Shown piece by piece: positions 1 through 10,927 of a DNA stretch of 64,000 nt; position 1 is the stretch's first letter; each line of letters starts with the position of its first letter. The position numbers were made by a program, and so were the translations under genes. The notes under the pieces were generated by a model. That model was not told the DNA's origin. It made no database searches and saw only the letters and a list, made by a program, of their open reading frames with translations. Origin of the DNA: Paracentrotus lividus (lineage: Eukaryota; Echinodermata; Echinoidea; Camarodonta; Echinidae); the NCBI GenBank assembly GCA_940671915.1, contig CALNVZ010001490.1, positions 1 through 64,000 on the forward strand. Reading direction: 5' to 3'.

Positions 1-1455
1 TTCTTTCACAGTACACAGCAAATTTAAGATGAACAAAGCAGTACCCACCCACCCGACCACCTCCCCATCCACTCTCTCGCCAACTTCCTTTTTTTCTTCC
101 TTCACTTTCTATTCTCATATTTAACATACCCTTGTTATGTTCTTCCCCCTTTTTTTTTTACTCATGAATCATCTTTTCTCCCTCCCATCGTTATTCACTT
201 TACATTATCATTTTGTAAAATAATATGTATATATGCGTAGAATTTATATTTGATTAGCACAACATAAAATAATGGAATTGCTATGCGTTGTATTTTTTCA
301 CTTTATAGGGGCATGTAATCTACAAGCCATGCTTTTTAACATGTCTCTTATTCTGTTTTTTCTTCAAATGCAACAAGATATTTATGCTTAAGACTGTGCT
401 TTAAATTTCAATTAATTTTGTAATACGTTGCTTTTAAGATTATGTTTATATGATTGTTATGTTATTTTGTTGTTTTTTTTTCCTGAAAGAACGGAATTAA
501 TAAATACTGAATTGAATTGAATTGAATTAAAGAAAGTGGATCTTCTGGAAAAAAAGGGGGTGGGCTATAAAAGAAGAAAACTAATTTTCACAATACTGTC
601 AATGTACAAGGAAAATAATCGAGGTGCGAGCGCTAGTGGAGGTTCGTGTTCAAAAAGTGATAATCTGCTGAATCAACTTGCTATAACTCTTTACTGATTG
701 ATCAAAAATATTGTGCATTAAAGTTGTAGAGTACAAAATTTCATTTCGGTGAAACCACACTCAAGGCATTGTTAATTATCATATTTGTAAACATTGTTTA
801 ATATTTCATATTCATGACGACTTTTTATTCCTCCAAAATAACTTATTTATCAATAAATTGAGATTTACTTTCAAACCATATGTATTACAAAATGAACTTG
901 AAAGCTTTACATACCCTCATGCTAAGAATAAATAGCTATATAAAAGAATAAAAAGGAGATCTAAAGATTTAAAAATTAAGAGGCGAGTGAGTACCAGCCA
1001 TACGATAATTATTCAAATCGGGAAAAGGTTGATCTAGAGTGAACATATTAGTTATGAATCGAGTTTTTTTTTTAATTATTGTTTATGTTTTTGTTGAAGG
1101 CTCTTAGTACCTTCAAGAATATTCCCAGGACTAGCTTGGACTTGCCCTTTATAATAGGAATTAGTACTTAAGTCCAAGAGTTTGAGGGGAATAAATACCT
1201 AAGTCGAACTTCATGTTTATTGATTATCGGAGATCAAAACGCATAAAATTACTCAAATTCGTCAAATATGATTATCTTGCCTTCACAACCATCCCCAAAA
1301 AATCTAAATTCGATATATTCAAAAACATGCAATGAGCAGGCTACTTTGCAATATTCAAAATTTAGTATCTCAAAACTAATATTTTGTGAGTTAAAGTCTT
1401 CAATTTGAATTTATTTTCGAATACTGTTCTCTTTCTCTCTTTCCCGACTTATTAG
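1..1455. other. AT-rich non-coding stretch upstream of the exon pair
   Basis: No coding signal was found on either strand. The stretch is AT-rich with T runs. If the exon at 1456 is real, at least the part next to it is intron, ending in a pyrimidine-rich tract and TTATTAG. Confidence 0.5.
508..528 (+). repeat. TGAAT pentanucleotide repeat, LINE/SINE-like 3' tail
   Basis: Four copies of TGAAT follow a T-rich stretch and an AATAAA-like context. Short simple repeats of this kind often end CR1/L2-like LINEs and their SINEs. The body upstream was not recognised, so the retroelement link is an inference. Confidence 0.4.
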
Positions 1456-1635
1456 GTATGTGGAGATCGCAAAGAACTCCCCACCCCAGATGAATTTCCC
1501 CAAAGAGAGCAGGAAATCCAAATTTCTGCTATGAATCACTTCGACAATAACAAGATGGGAGGACCGAAGCACACAAAGGAACACGAGGACACATTGAGAT
1601 CTAACATTGCCGAGTTCTTCGATATGTTTTATGAG
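1456..1635 (+). CDS. Internal coding exon of an unidentified host gene
   Basis: An open 60-codon block begins directly after a good acceptor (pyrimidine tract, then CGACTTATTAG at 1445-1455). A stop codon in the same frame ends exactly at 1455, so the frame opens at the splice site. It ends at GAG followed by GCAAGT, a strong GC-type donor. The peptide is charged and hydrophilic and includes NHFDNNKMGGPKHTKEHEDT and a C-terminal AEFFDMFYE. Composition is clearly more coding-like than the surroundings. Reading through the donor would add 26 codons before a stop. I do not recognise the family. Both ends are phase 0 and match the next block at 2034. The alternative is a chance open frame, which the paired splice signals make less likely. 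Confidence 0.55.
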
Positions 1636-2033
1636 GCAAGTTCAAGGTCTTCTAACAAAGGGGGAAGGACGTTCGACAATGGAAAAAATATAACTTTTTG
1701 AGAAGTGATTCTTGATTCTAATAATAATAATTTGAAAACTAAGAAACAAATAAACACATAAATAAATGAAAAAGTTATTAGGAACTAGAAGCACCAGTCG
1801 GGCATAATCCTTTTTATTATTTATTTTTTTAAAGTTTTTATTCATCCTGAAAATAAAATGACCACACAAGAGAGAGAGAAAGAGAGATGGGTATTAAACT
1901 CTGCATTTTCAAGGTACAAGTTCGGTTAGTTTACCACCTTCATTTATTGGTATTATTATATTATTGTTTAACTATTAAAACTTCAATACAGCTTTGGTTA
2001 TAAACCCGCCTTATTCGCTTTTTCTTCCACTAG

Positions 2034-2105
2034 TCATATGTGACGGAAAACAACTTGTATGCCAAAGAAATTTCAAAGGCAAAGTATCACAGCGACATGT
2101 GTAAG
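2034..2105 (+). CDS. Second coding exon of the same unidentified gene
   Basis: This 72-bp, 24-codon block follows a textbook acceptor (CGCTTTTTCTTCCACTAG) and ends at AAG with donor GTAGGT. In phase 0 it encodes SYVTENNLYAKEISKAKYHS and four further residues ending CK. The other two frames contain stops, one near the start and one at the end, so only the phase predicted by the upstream exon stays open. The inferred intron is 1636-2033 (398 bp). The combined peptide looks helical and lysine/glutamate rich. No family is recognised. Further exons are not visible in the window and may lie beyond large repeat-filled introns or outside it. Confidence 0.5.
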
Positions 2106-3039
2106 GTAGGTACATCTGCCATGTCTAATAACATCTTTTTAACATCACTTTTACGAAATCCTCGTTGCAATAGTTTAACCCCCCCTCCCCCCCCCCCCCC
2201 ACCCCGAAGAAAGTATGTTTTGATCCATTTGATCCATTTGGTATATTGTTCCAATTTTACGCAATTCAAATCCCAAACCGTTAGCTTCCTGGGGAGTGCA
2301 ATTTCGTAATTACACCTGCTTAATTGAAAATAAATAATTCTTAGATCCACAAATTATTATTAATGTAACAACAAAGTCATACAAAAATCCATCCAACTTT
2401 TTCAGAATTATATATTTACTGTCACTTTTTGAAAATGTATTTACTTATATTTTTAACTATTTATATACTTGAGATGTTTTTTATTGTTAACCTAGGATTA
2501 AAATTTATCTGTTCTTTTACAGTAAACATGTTAATTTCAGGCTATTAGCTGTTAATCATTTACGGATTTTTTTTTTTAGAATTAACATTTCTTTGATTGG
2601 AATTTAATTGAATTGAAGTAAATTGAACATGGGGATTGAGCAAAAGGTCAAAATAAAGGAAAAACTATTTTGAGCGCCTTCTCCATCCAAAAGGCGTCAG
2701 TTTTCTGCGGGATCCTGTTCGACCCCGGGAAACATCCAGCTTTCAGCTTTTTAATAGACCCCCATCCCCACTTCGGTTTTAAGAATCTTAAACAAAAGCG
2801 GGAACATAAAGCCGAATAGGACGGACCCAGAGCTGACATCGGCTTTCAGTAAGCCGGATATGAGTTTCGGGAATCTATTCAATAGCCGATAAAACGGCTT
2901 TTGGAACAAAAGATGCGGGAAACTGACAACTTTTGAATAGAGAATGCGCCTCAATGTTACTTCCGTACAGACCAAGCTACTCCCACCCCCCCCCCCCCCA
3001 GCCCCGTTTACTTTTTGAAGGGCATGTCCCACAGGATAC
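2106..3039. other. Intronic or intergenic sequence with poly-C tracts
   Basis: No gene seen. C runs lie near 2179-2200 and at 2986-2999. The part from about 2650 to 2940 is more GC-rich, with several GCCGA/TCGGC words, and looks like an unclassified repeat. Confidence 0.4.
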
Positions 3040-3300
3040 GACCGTTAGGGCGATGGGGTCTTCCACGAGTCCTCAGTTCCACGAGTCCTACGTCCCACGA
3101 GACCTCGTCCACGAGTCCTACGTCCCACGAGGCCGAATATTTTCCCACGAGTCCTACGTCCCACGCAGTCCTTCGATCCCACGAGGCCGAGTATTTTTCC
3201 CACGAGTCCTCGGTCCCACGAGTCCTACGTCCCACGAGTCCTACGTCCCACGAGACCTCGTATTTTCCCACGAGTCCTCAGTTCCACGAGTCCTCGGCCG
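3040..3300. repeat. 16-bp minisatellite (M16), first copy
   Basis: Imperfect tandem copies of CCCACGAGTCCTACGT, with variants such as CCTCGGT and GGCCGA(G/A)TATTTT. The same array returns at 13,285-13,555 and 15,309-15,575, and inverted at 17,699-17,829 and 17,945-18,025. All three frames stay open for stretches because the array lacks stops. This is not evidence of coding. Confidence 0.85.
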
Positions 3301-3545
3301 ATTTTTCTCATATCATATTTTCTTTTATCAGAATGTTTTTCAACATCAATGAAACATTTTTTTAAGCTGAATTTATACAACATGAATTAATTTAGTTGTG
3401 GTTAATACCATAGGCACTAGCATGGCGAATAATGGTGGCATCTCATTTCGCGGAGGCGGGTTTGAGACTGATTTGGGACTATGTCTAAAGACGTCCCTAA
3501 TCCTTCTCAGTACTGACGGGTCCAGGATTACAGGAGGGGGGGGGG
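3294..3545 (+). repeat. Unit A of the foldback family, solo copy
   Basis: A fixed sequence of about 250 bp follows M16. It runs from GGCCGATTTTTCTCATAT through a TCATTTCGCGGAGGCGGGTT core to a run of G. Near-identical copies lie at 13,553-13,800 and 15,576-15,835, and inverted at 17,406-17,698. Here it is not followed by the 41-bp array seen in the other copies, so this is a truncated or solo end. Confidence 0.8.
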
Positions 3546-4150
3546 GGCGGGGGCACCAAAATTTTCGGTTTAAAATGTACGGTCAATGAGTGGTTTTCAC
3601 ATTATAGGGGCGAGCAGAAAGTTTTTAGGCTAAATGAACAGAATCTTGCAATATAAGAATCATGATAAATGCTCAATTATTAACGAAGGTTAACAAAACA
3701 ACACGTGGGACCCGAGGGGAATGGGATGGGGAGGGGAGGGTTAATTCTGCAGAATATAGTCAGGCGCAGATCCAAGAAAATCGAATTCATCTCGGTGGCC
3801 CAATTGTCTGGGGACAAAAGCGGCTCTGTTATGTTTACGCATGGGCCCGGTAAGTTCATTGTGTGACTCCGGTCTGCGTCCGCTACTGTTATAGCGAGAA
3901 CTGCATACACCTCCAATAGATAAAAGTAATTTAAGCTAATTTATTTTATGTTAAAGATTTGTGTAATCTGCGATTTTTTTTTTTTTTTTGCAAATATAAG
4001 TATAAATACAATTAAAATAAAATGTAGGATAAATAGACTTATAGAAATAGAGCTGTTTGAAGAAAAAGCTTAATAATAATTTTACTGGAAATACTAAAGT
4101 AAGTATAGGCTTAAACATACATTAAAATATAATAAAACGCAAATAATGGA
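3546..4150. other. Unassigned sequence
   Basis: No supported gene. A T run lies at about 3976-3989. The stretch near 3758-3850 was examined as an exon and rejected. Confidence 0.4.
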
Positions 4151-4317
4151 GATTATGCATTTACGCCAAGTTTTTTATTCATTTTTTCTCCATTTTTTCT
4201 AAGGACCTCCGTCTTCGGCAGGAGTATAATTTACAAAAATTATATTCCTGATGAAGACGCAGGTCCGTCGAAAATTTGACATGAAATGAATAAAGAAGTT
4301 GGCGTAAATGCATTATC
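4151..4317. repeat. 167-bp hairpin (palindromic MITE-like) element
   Basis: Outer arms pair ATGCATTTACGCCAA with its reverse complement TTGGCGTAAATGCAT. Inner arms pair the ACCTCCGTCTTCGGCAGGAG side with CCTGATGAAGACGCAGGT. Almost the whole element folds on itself. The class is not determined. Confidence 0.7.
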
Positions 4318-4840
4318 CCGACTATTTGCTTTTTGTTTGATGACTGCCAAAATGTGAAACTCTATGTTGCTTAAAGATATAATAAATAATATAAACAATT
4401 AATCTGGATTTTAATAATGAAAATAATAATAATTAATAAATAAAAATAATAACAATAATAAGCGCGAGCGAAAATTGTTAGAGTTCCATGGACATGATGG
4501 AAGAAACACGAGTGTGGAAAGCCCATTTGAGCTTTAAAAAAAATACATATCACCCGCGTAAGTTCGGGAGGGGGGGGGGTGATTGTACATGCCATCCCCC
4601 ATCTTTTTTAATTGAGGGATGCACCCCCCCCCCCCCCCCCCCCCCATTAAAGTTGAATTAAGAAGGGGATGAATTTCCATTAAATTAGGTTCAACAGATA
4701 ATATACCGGTATAGCATATATAAGTTGTTCAAACAGATAGCATATCACAAAAATTCCTCTGGCTTCTCAATATTCTGGTTTCATAGTTCATGAAATTAGC
4801 CTCCTGCCTGGGCGTGAAAGACTAGTGTACTCTGAACTCT
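4318..4840. other. AT-rich stretch with G and C homopolymers
   Basis: No gene seen. A G run lies near 4570-4580 and a run of 22 C at 4624-4645. A GCGCGAGCGAAAATT word near 4462 matches a motif shared by several repeats in this window. Confidence 0.4.
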
Positions 4841-4846
4841 GAGGGT

Positions 4847-5720
4847 GACGTCACGGCCGGGTATTGTGTATATCGTGCTGGATGTTAAATACAGAATGAT
4901 GCGCAGATAGAGTTAGATGATTTTACCAATTTTTTTCAAGGAAGTCAATTCAAATAATTAAGGATCATATGTACAAATCTTTACTATCCCTATATAAACA
5001 ATAGTATGAATAACGATTTCCAAGTCTTAAATTGTGAAGTATTATTGCAAACAATGAGTTAGTTATTGATATTTTCACTATTTTATATATTTTTTTAACT
5101 CCGAGTATACGATCGAGTTCTGTGAGGTGACGTACATTGTAGATCCGGTCGCTCACACAGTGCACATGCAGCTTGAGCAGCTTGTTCCGTATACGTGTGT
5201 ATTGTGTAGTTTTATTTGTGTGTGTTGCTTCGCTGTACACTATACTGTGCATTTCTGTGGCTTGCTTATGATGATTTCGTTATTCCTTGTTGACAAGTAT
5301 TCAAGATCAAATGGGTGAAGTTTGGATCAAAATGACCTTTCTATGAATTTCGAAGACATATAGTGAAAGATGATGAAGCAAACTCACAAAGAAATTGATA
5401 AACAATTCTACTTACTTACTTCGAGGCCTATACCGACTGATTTTCGTATAAATTGTAAGGCAAAACCGAATTCATGAGACGGTATTATTTGCAAAGTGAA
5501 GCGCAAAAGCGAACACTATGAAGCTAGCTAGCCAGGCCAACCGCGCCGCGCCGGCGGCAAGCGCAGACCGATTCCGCTAGCGACTTGGTTTTTCAAGAGC
5601 CGGTCGCATCACACGCGGAAGAATATCTTACAATAACACGAACGATTAGCGTCCGCTACGCGATTGACCGGTGAGCATATCTCGATCAAATTTCATATTA
5701 TTTCTCTTGAAATTAATCTA
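4847..5720. promoter_or_regulatory. Possible regulatory patch (CRE site and local CpG-rich block)
   Basis: A perfect cAMP-response palindrome TGACGTCA lies at 4847-4854, next to GGCCGGG. A CpG-dense block with GCGCCGCGCCGGCGGCAAGC lies at about 5546-5690 in otherwise AT-rich DNA, and a donor-like ACCG/GTGAGCAT follows at 5670/5671. This could be a first-exon or promoter region, or simply an unrecognised repeat. No open frame supports it. Confidence 0.2.
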
Positions 5721-6042
5721 TAGGTTTATCGTATCATTTAGAGGGCAGTTACATATTTTGGAGAATGAGTATGTTCATAAATCTACTTTTATAAGCATTT
5801 ACATTTCGCAAATTGATCAACTGCACACCACAACTAGCTAATTTCCATACCGTAACACTATAACAGTCAGTATGTTTCGCCATGGCCCTCGTCTAAACAT
5901 GCTACAAATAAGAATATTCTAGCAATTTAGAGGCAAAATATTGACTGTATGACATAGCTTGATTTTTATTTCTGTTTTAAAATCATTCGCATAAAAAATA
6001 ATAACGATAAAATAAAAGTTCTGACACACATGTAGATTCATA
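5721..6042. other. AT-rich sequence, nothing recognised
   Basis: No coding signal, repeat structure or RNA gene was recognised. Confidence 0.4.
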
Positions 6043-7025
6043 CACTGTTGCTCATAAAGGTTGGATATTCTTTGTGTGAACCAGCCACATCTTTTTGCTC
6101 CGGCTTAGATTTCTTGAAATTGTTTGTCCCTACTATCACTTTTCTGGGCGCTGGCTATACCTTGGACACTCTCCCGCCTATTCCTGGGGAATGAAAATAA
6201 AAAAAAAGAGTTTGTCAACCCCCAGAACGCCCATTTTTGCCATTTTTTTTTTTTTTACCCGGCTGACCAAGGCCCCCTCCGTCATACCCCCTCGAAAAGC
6301 GTCTGAAATATAGAGTTGTTATTGTTCTTTATGATAAATCAAGGTTTAAGGTCACAGGCGTTAGTCTCTTGTCTAGGGGAGGGGTTGAAGGAAAAAGTGA
6401 AATCGGTAAAAAACGGAAATATTCTATCCAACCTTTATGGTCAAAACAAAGGACATGAAAAACAACTATGAACCCTTAATTATGGTCATTTTCCCCCAAA
6501 TCTTGTTTCAGCCTTAATAACAAGGTTGTAAACGGTAGCCGTTATCTATTTTTCATTTTTATTTATGTTTGGCTGAGATTCTACCATACATTTTTGAGAA
6601 GGTAGAAATTTCTATATTGTAAAAATGAATAAATTCAATTTTCAACCCGAATCGAAGTAAACTTTGACCCTTCCCCTAGACAATAAATCTAAGTCTGTGA
6701 TCTTAAACTTAGATTTAACTCAAAGAACAATAACTATCCTATACATCAGACGCGTTTGGTGAGGGTGGAATCATGGGGGCATTAGTTAGCCGGGTAAACA
6801 AGAAAGGGGCCCCTAAATGAGAAAAAATGACAAAAATGGGCGTCCTGGGGGTTGCCAAACTTTTGTTTTATTTTCATTCCCCAGGAATAGTTTGGGGGTG
6901 TCCAAGGTATAGCCAGGGTCCAGAAAAGTGAAAGTAGGGACAAACAATTTCAAGAAATCTAAGCCGGAGCAAATAGATGTCGCTTGATCACACAAAACAA
7001 TATCCAACCTTTATGAGCAACAGTG
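6043..7025. mobile_element. 983-bp palindromic Tc1/mariner-like non-autonomous element
   Basis: The ends are perfect inverted repeats beginning CACTGTTGCTCATAAAGG and are flanked by TA on both sides (6041-6042 and 7026-7027), the target preference of Tc1/mariner elements. The arms stay complementary for about 280 bp each, through words such as TTCTTGAAATTGTTTGTCCC and its complement near 6930-6955. A third, internal TIR-like word (ATCCAACCTTTATGG) lies at about 6427-6441. No transposase is present, so mobilisation would need one in trans. Class assignment is inferred from the TIR and TA flanks. Confidence 0.8.
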
Positions 7026-7027
7026 TA

Positions 7028-7499
7028 TAAATGTGTCAGTGTGTACACACGGCATGCCTTGTGTTTACTTCGCCAAGACCGAATTCCCGTTTGTGACGTC
7101 GACGGAGAGAACACTAGTATTAGTACGCATCCCCGGAGAGCGAATTCGGAAAATATGGGTAGGGGTACATCGTTAAAATTCGCTATTCTTAACTTATTTT
7201 GGGGGTTGAAACGCCACTCAGTATTTTTTTATTTATTTATTTATTTTTTTTTTTTTTGGGGGGGGGGGTTGTAAGGATGCTATTAATATAAATATCTCGA
7301 TATTTGGGATCGTCTTCTTAATTCAACTTTAAAATAAAGCCGGAATTTGTTGGTGTTCCATGTAAAGACTACGACCTCTAGGACATCTCCATTAAATATT
7401 TCTTCTTGAAATTTTAAGTTGGTTATTATTCATTTAAAATTGCAAGAAAAGGACTCTTAGTGGTGTATTATTTTTAAATAGCAATTTTCCTTTGCTTTG
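7028..7499. other. Unassigned sequence with T and G runs
   Basis: No gene seen. A T-rich then G-rich run lies at about 7227-7269. Confidence 0.4.
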
Positions 7500-7690
7500 A
7501 GATTTTTTTTCCAAATGGAATGTGCAATATATTTGAAATGTAAACAGCATGTTTAAGAATAATCATTTTAACTTATTTAGAGTTTCAAGACAAAATTGTA
7601 ATCCCCTCACAGTTAATTTTGGAAGAAATTGCCTAAAAAGGGGGGTAAATTGCATTTTTTCATACGTTTATATATTTTTTTTCATTGTCA
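7500..7690. repeat. Old dispersed repeat, copy 1
   Basis: Similar in order and wording to 18,120-18,320: a TTTAAGAATAATCA-like start, AATTTTGGA in the middle, then a G run and AAATTGCATTT before an A/T-rich end. The copies are clearly diverged. Family unknown. Confidence 0.45.
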
Positions 7691-8059
7691 CTTGGGTAGC
7701 TAGCTAAAGGGCCACGCCCAGAAGGAGAGATGAGATAATTGTTTATACTGCTAATCTACAGGTATATCAATCCATTAATTGTGTAGTACATTGTCATGAA
7801 TGTTCTTAAAAAAAAAAAATAGTGTATATTTCATTGAATCAGAAACACAATAATAAAATTTAAAGATCATTATTGATAAATTGGGAAAAATATGTATACA
7901 TAAATGAAAAAGAAAAGAGCTCGTGAAAAAAAAAGATAATGAAGTCACATAGAAAATAAATTTTGTCTTGTTTTAAAGAAGAACAAAGAAATAAGCATCT
8001 CATAACCCCGGCCCTTCAAATCAGCGTTATGTAATTCGGCTTTTACCGCGTTTACACTC
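7691..8059. other. AT-rich sequence, nothing recognised
   Basis: No coding or structured element was recognised. Several A runs are present. Confidence 0.35.
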
Positions 8060-8290
8060 TCAGAAAAATTTTCACCAACCAGGTAAAACTTTAACCAACC
8101 GTTGGTTCAAATATGAACTTAGCAACTGTTGGTTAAACGCGTTAATCAACCCAGTTTTAAAAATATTTAACCGATTATGTATTAAAACTTTAATAAACAG
8201 TTGGTTGATTTATTTTAACCAACCGTAGTTGGTAAATCTTTTCAATATTTCATGGGTTAATTTCTTTTAATACATCATGGTTGGTTTTAA
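8060..8290. repeat. AACCAAC/GTTGGTT inverted-word cluster
   Basis: Repeated TTAACCAACCGTTGGTT-type words occur in both orientations around GGTAAA and TTAATACAT blocks. The arrangement can form several short hairpins and resembles a small non-autonomous TIR element. Ends were not resolved. Confidence 0.5.
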
Positions 8291-8654
8291 AAAAAGAAAG
8301 CGATAGATCGTACTGGACCGGCCTTTTGAAAATTTGATCAAAGTATTCGTATATAGAAATAACATGAAGAGTTATATGCCTATATTATTAGAATACATGA
8401 ATTATTTGTTGGCCTATTTCTTGTAGGCCTACATTTATTATTGGTCCAGTACGCGATTTTTTCCCCCGTAACCCTCACGCGTCGAAAATGCCAATAGTTT
8501 CTTACATTTGTATTAGTTTGAATTAGTTTAAAATAAGAATGAATTACAATAATCGGATATGAAATAAGGAAGTTGGGACAAATCTTGAAATGTCAGTAAT
8601 TTTTTCTTGACCAGTCCTTTATGATCAAGGTTGCGCATGAATATTTAAATTAGT
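8291..8654. other. AT-rich sequence, nothing recognised
   Basis: No coding signal or clear repeat structure was recognised. Confidence 0.35.
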
Positions 8655-9350
8655 GAGTTGGTTATCGATGTCGTTCCAATATCAGACATGAATAGGCCTA
8701 CACGTTTCATTTCATTTGTTGATTCTTACAAATACCTTGGCCTGGTCTTTTCACATGATTTGTCATGGTCAAAGCATGCTAATCTTGTTGTATCCAAATG
8801 TTCAAAACTATCAGGATTCATCCGCAGGATCGTGAACTCACGAAATCCTTTCATTTTGAAACGTTTATTCTGTTCACTTTGTCGGCGTATAATCGAATAT
8901 GGTAAACCAGTCTGGCTCCTCCATCAAAAGAACCATATATCATCTCTTGAAGCAGTTCAACGTCCATTTACACGATTCTGCTTTCCTTATGATCAAGCAA
9001 ATTAACTCTCTTATGTTGAAAGATTACACAGCTTAGAACTCCCACCCTTGCATAACAGACGGGTCTACCTATCCACTGCCTTTGTTGTAAAATCCTTGTT
9101 CAGAACGTATGACATACCTACTCATATCTTACCCAGGCCAAGAACTTGGAACACTCATAAGCTACTCTTCATCCATGAATTTGCAAGATGTAATGCCCTG
9201 AAATTTTCTTGTTTCTTCTCTTTCCCTAGATTCTGGGAATCTATCCCTTCAGAAGACAGAGATCTTTGTCTCGGCGTATCTTTCTCTCCTTTCCTTAATG
9301 CTTTGCGTGAACACTTATTCTCCATGCCTCCAATTGAAAACGCCTTTTAA
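8655..9350 (+). pseudogene. 5'-truncated non-LTR retrotransposon, reverse transcriptase C-terminal part
   Basis: One reading frame runs about 230 codons with a single in-frame TAA at 9003-9005. The first part reads SYKYLGLVFSHDLSWSKHAN, the typical post-catalytic 'thumb' region of LINE reverse transcriptases, followed by a helix-rich segment (KCSKLSGFIRRI, RIIEYGKPVW, LEAVQRPFTRFC). The second part (LELPPLHNRRVYLSTAFVVK and onward) is the usual C-terminal tail. A stop codon lies immediately upstream (8646), and the endonuclease and catalytic RT motifs are absent, consistent with 5' truncation on insertion. Similar layouts are common in jockey/CR1-group elements; the exact clade is not determined. 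Confidence 0.8.
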
Positions 9351-9890
9351 TGAGACATGCAGAATATTGTTTTCGTCTTGTCTTTGTATAGACCTTAATA
9401 CCTTTCTCTCATTCCCCTTCTTTCTTCATCTTACTCTTTCTCTTTTTTCTCTTAATCTTTGCAGGCTAAATGGTTTTGTAATTGGCCATTTTCTTTCATG
9501 GCTGAAATGTTATGCCTTTAAGTAGGTTACGCTTTCGGTTAATTATTATTATGTAATTCTTTACTCTTGCAATGTTCATAATGTTTGTTTTCCTGCAAGT
9601 TTATCCAACTGTATTCACGGTACTTGAATTTGCATTTTTGTTATGTCATTTTGTTATGTCATGCTTTTTTTTTTCTTCATTGCCTCGCTCTCTCTTTCTT
9701 TTCTTTCTACCCCAGTCATCTAAACCCTCCATTTTCTTCTTCCTCTTCCTGTACTTCTCTTCTCTCTCTCTCTCTCTAGATATGCATATGTTGTACACAT
9801 GTATCTGGCAATTATTTTGATAGTTCGTTATTGTGTTACTTTGTATCATGATCATTTTTGTTTGTTAAATTAGATTACTGTGTAATATTT

Positions 9891-9893
<3 letters not shown>
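9351..9893. other. Pyrimidine-rich stretch downstream of the LINE fragment
   Basis: Rich in CT and TTC words (notably 9650-9780). It may include the 3' untranslated end of the LINE. No gene. Confidence 0.4.

Positions 9894-9967
<74 letters not shown>
9894..9967. repeat. (TA)n microsatellite, 74 bp
   Basis: Uninterrupted alternating A and T. Confidence 0.98.
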
Positions 9968-9970
<3 letters not shown>

Positions 9971-10473
9971 AGCATTTAAGCTCTCACAACGTAAGCAATG
10001 GTGTTATATTTTATTTCTTGAACCTTATGAAAATACTTCCATTTATCATAATATTCCAAGCAAAATATTTTTTTTTATTTATTTTTTTATTATGTAACTT
10101 ATAAATGAAATCAATAAGGATAATTTTTGTCTCACTGATCAGGCTTTACCATCTAATAACAGTATAATAGTAAATAGTGGTAGTATTTTACGAGCTGTGA
10201 TTGGTTGAAAGGGTGTCACGTGTCGTTCAACATTCTGGTATGTTGAACGCTTTTTTGTTATGTTGAACGGTTTTTACCTGTGTTAAAATGAATGGTGAAA
10301 TCGATTGCCTTGTTGCGCAAGCGCGTAATAACAATAAAATGGTGCGCACAACAATAGATACGCGGGGCGACAATATACGTCACAATAGCTTAATTGGCAC
10401 CAAAAGTTTGGCAAACATTTGCAAACATAAAACCAGATTAGGCAAGGTCAAAGATCTAGGGGTCTATTTACTA
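9968..10473. other. Unassigned sequence with GTTCAAC/GTTGAAC words
   Basis: No gene seen. GTTCAACATTCTGGTATGTTGAAC near 10,224-10,247 forms a short hairpin, followed by another TATGTTGAAC at about 10,260. Confidence 0.35.
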
Positions 10474-10668
10474 TAATAAATAGTGCATGCATCTATTAAT
10501 GCAACATTACTGACCATGTGAACTCCAAATACTAAATTATCCCGAGGGCACATCTGTTTCACCTCGGCCTACGGCCTCGGTGAAATAAATGTGCCCTCGG
10601 GATAATTTAGTATTTGTCGTGCACATAATCTAGTATGTTGCATGGTAGAGCATGCACTATTTATATAA
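10474..10668. repeat. 195-bp palindromic element
   Basis: The core 10,526-10,616 is an almost perfect hairpin pairing CAAATACTAAATTATCCCGA and TCGGGATAATTTAGTATTTG around ACCTCGGCCTACGGCCTCGGT. Looser arms (AAATAGTGCATGC and GCATGCACTATTT) extend the fold on both sides. Likely a MITE; class unknown. Confidence 0.75.
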
Positions 10669-10855
10669 TGTTGTATATTAAAATGCATTACACATTTCAT
10701 ATTGATATTGACTGGATATTTAAATACATAATAATAGCACATGGAAATAATTACTATTTATTATTAGATTTTGGTTTTAATAAGTAACGCATTTGAAAGT
10801 TATTGCCATTTTATACTGATTTTATTTATTGTATACACATTATAATTACTGTAAA

Positions 10856-10927
10856 CCCCGACTAGTGAGGAGAGCTTCTTAACAGAAACTAGATTTTCTT
10901 TTAGTCATCCTCAGGCACTAGTCGGGG
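10856..10927. repeat. 72-bp inverted repeat
   Basis: CCCCGACTAGTG at the left pairs with CACTAGTCGGGG at the right; an inner AGGA/TCCT extends the stem. Too small to assign. Confidence 0.7.

Noticed and set aside
2040-2309. Plus-strand 89-codon frame starting inside the second exon
   Set aside because: It begins at a GTG within the exon and runs through the donor and a poly-C tract. The exon interpretation (2034-2105) explains the coding signal better.
3040-3300. CRISPR-like array
   Set aside because: Units are contiguous 16-bp tandem copies without distinct spacers, in eukaryotic DNA.
2933-3365. Plus-strand frames with HESYVPR-like peptide repeats over M16
   Set aside because: Same cause: a stop-poor 16-bp array. 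The peptide repeat changes frame, and the array is non-coding in its other copies.
3758-3852. Possible exon ending at CCCG/GTAAGTTC
   Set aside because: The upstream acceptor has no pyrimidine tract, the block contains CAGGCGCAGATCCA, typical of repeat ends, and it has no partner exon in phase.
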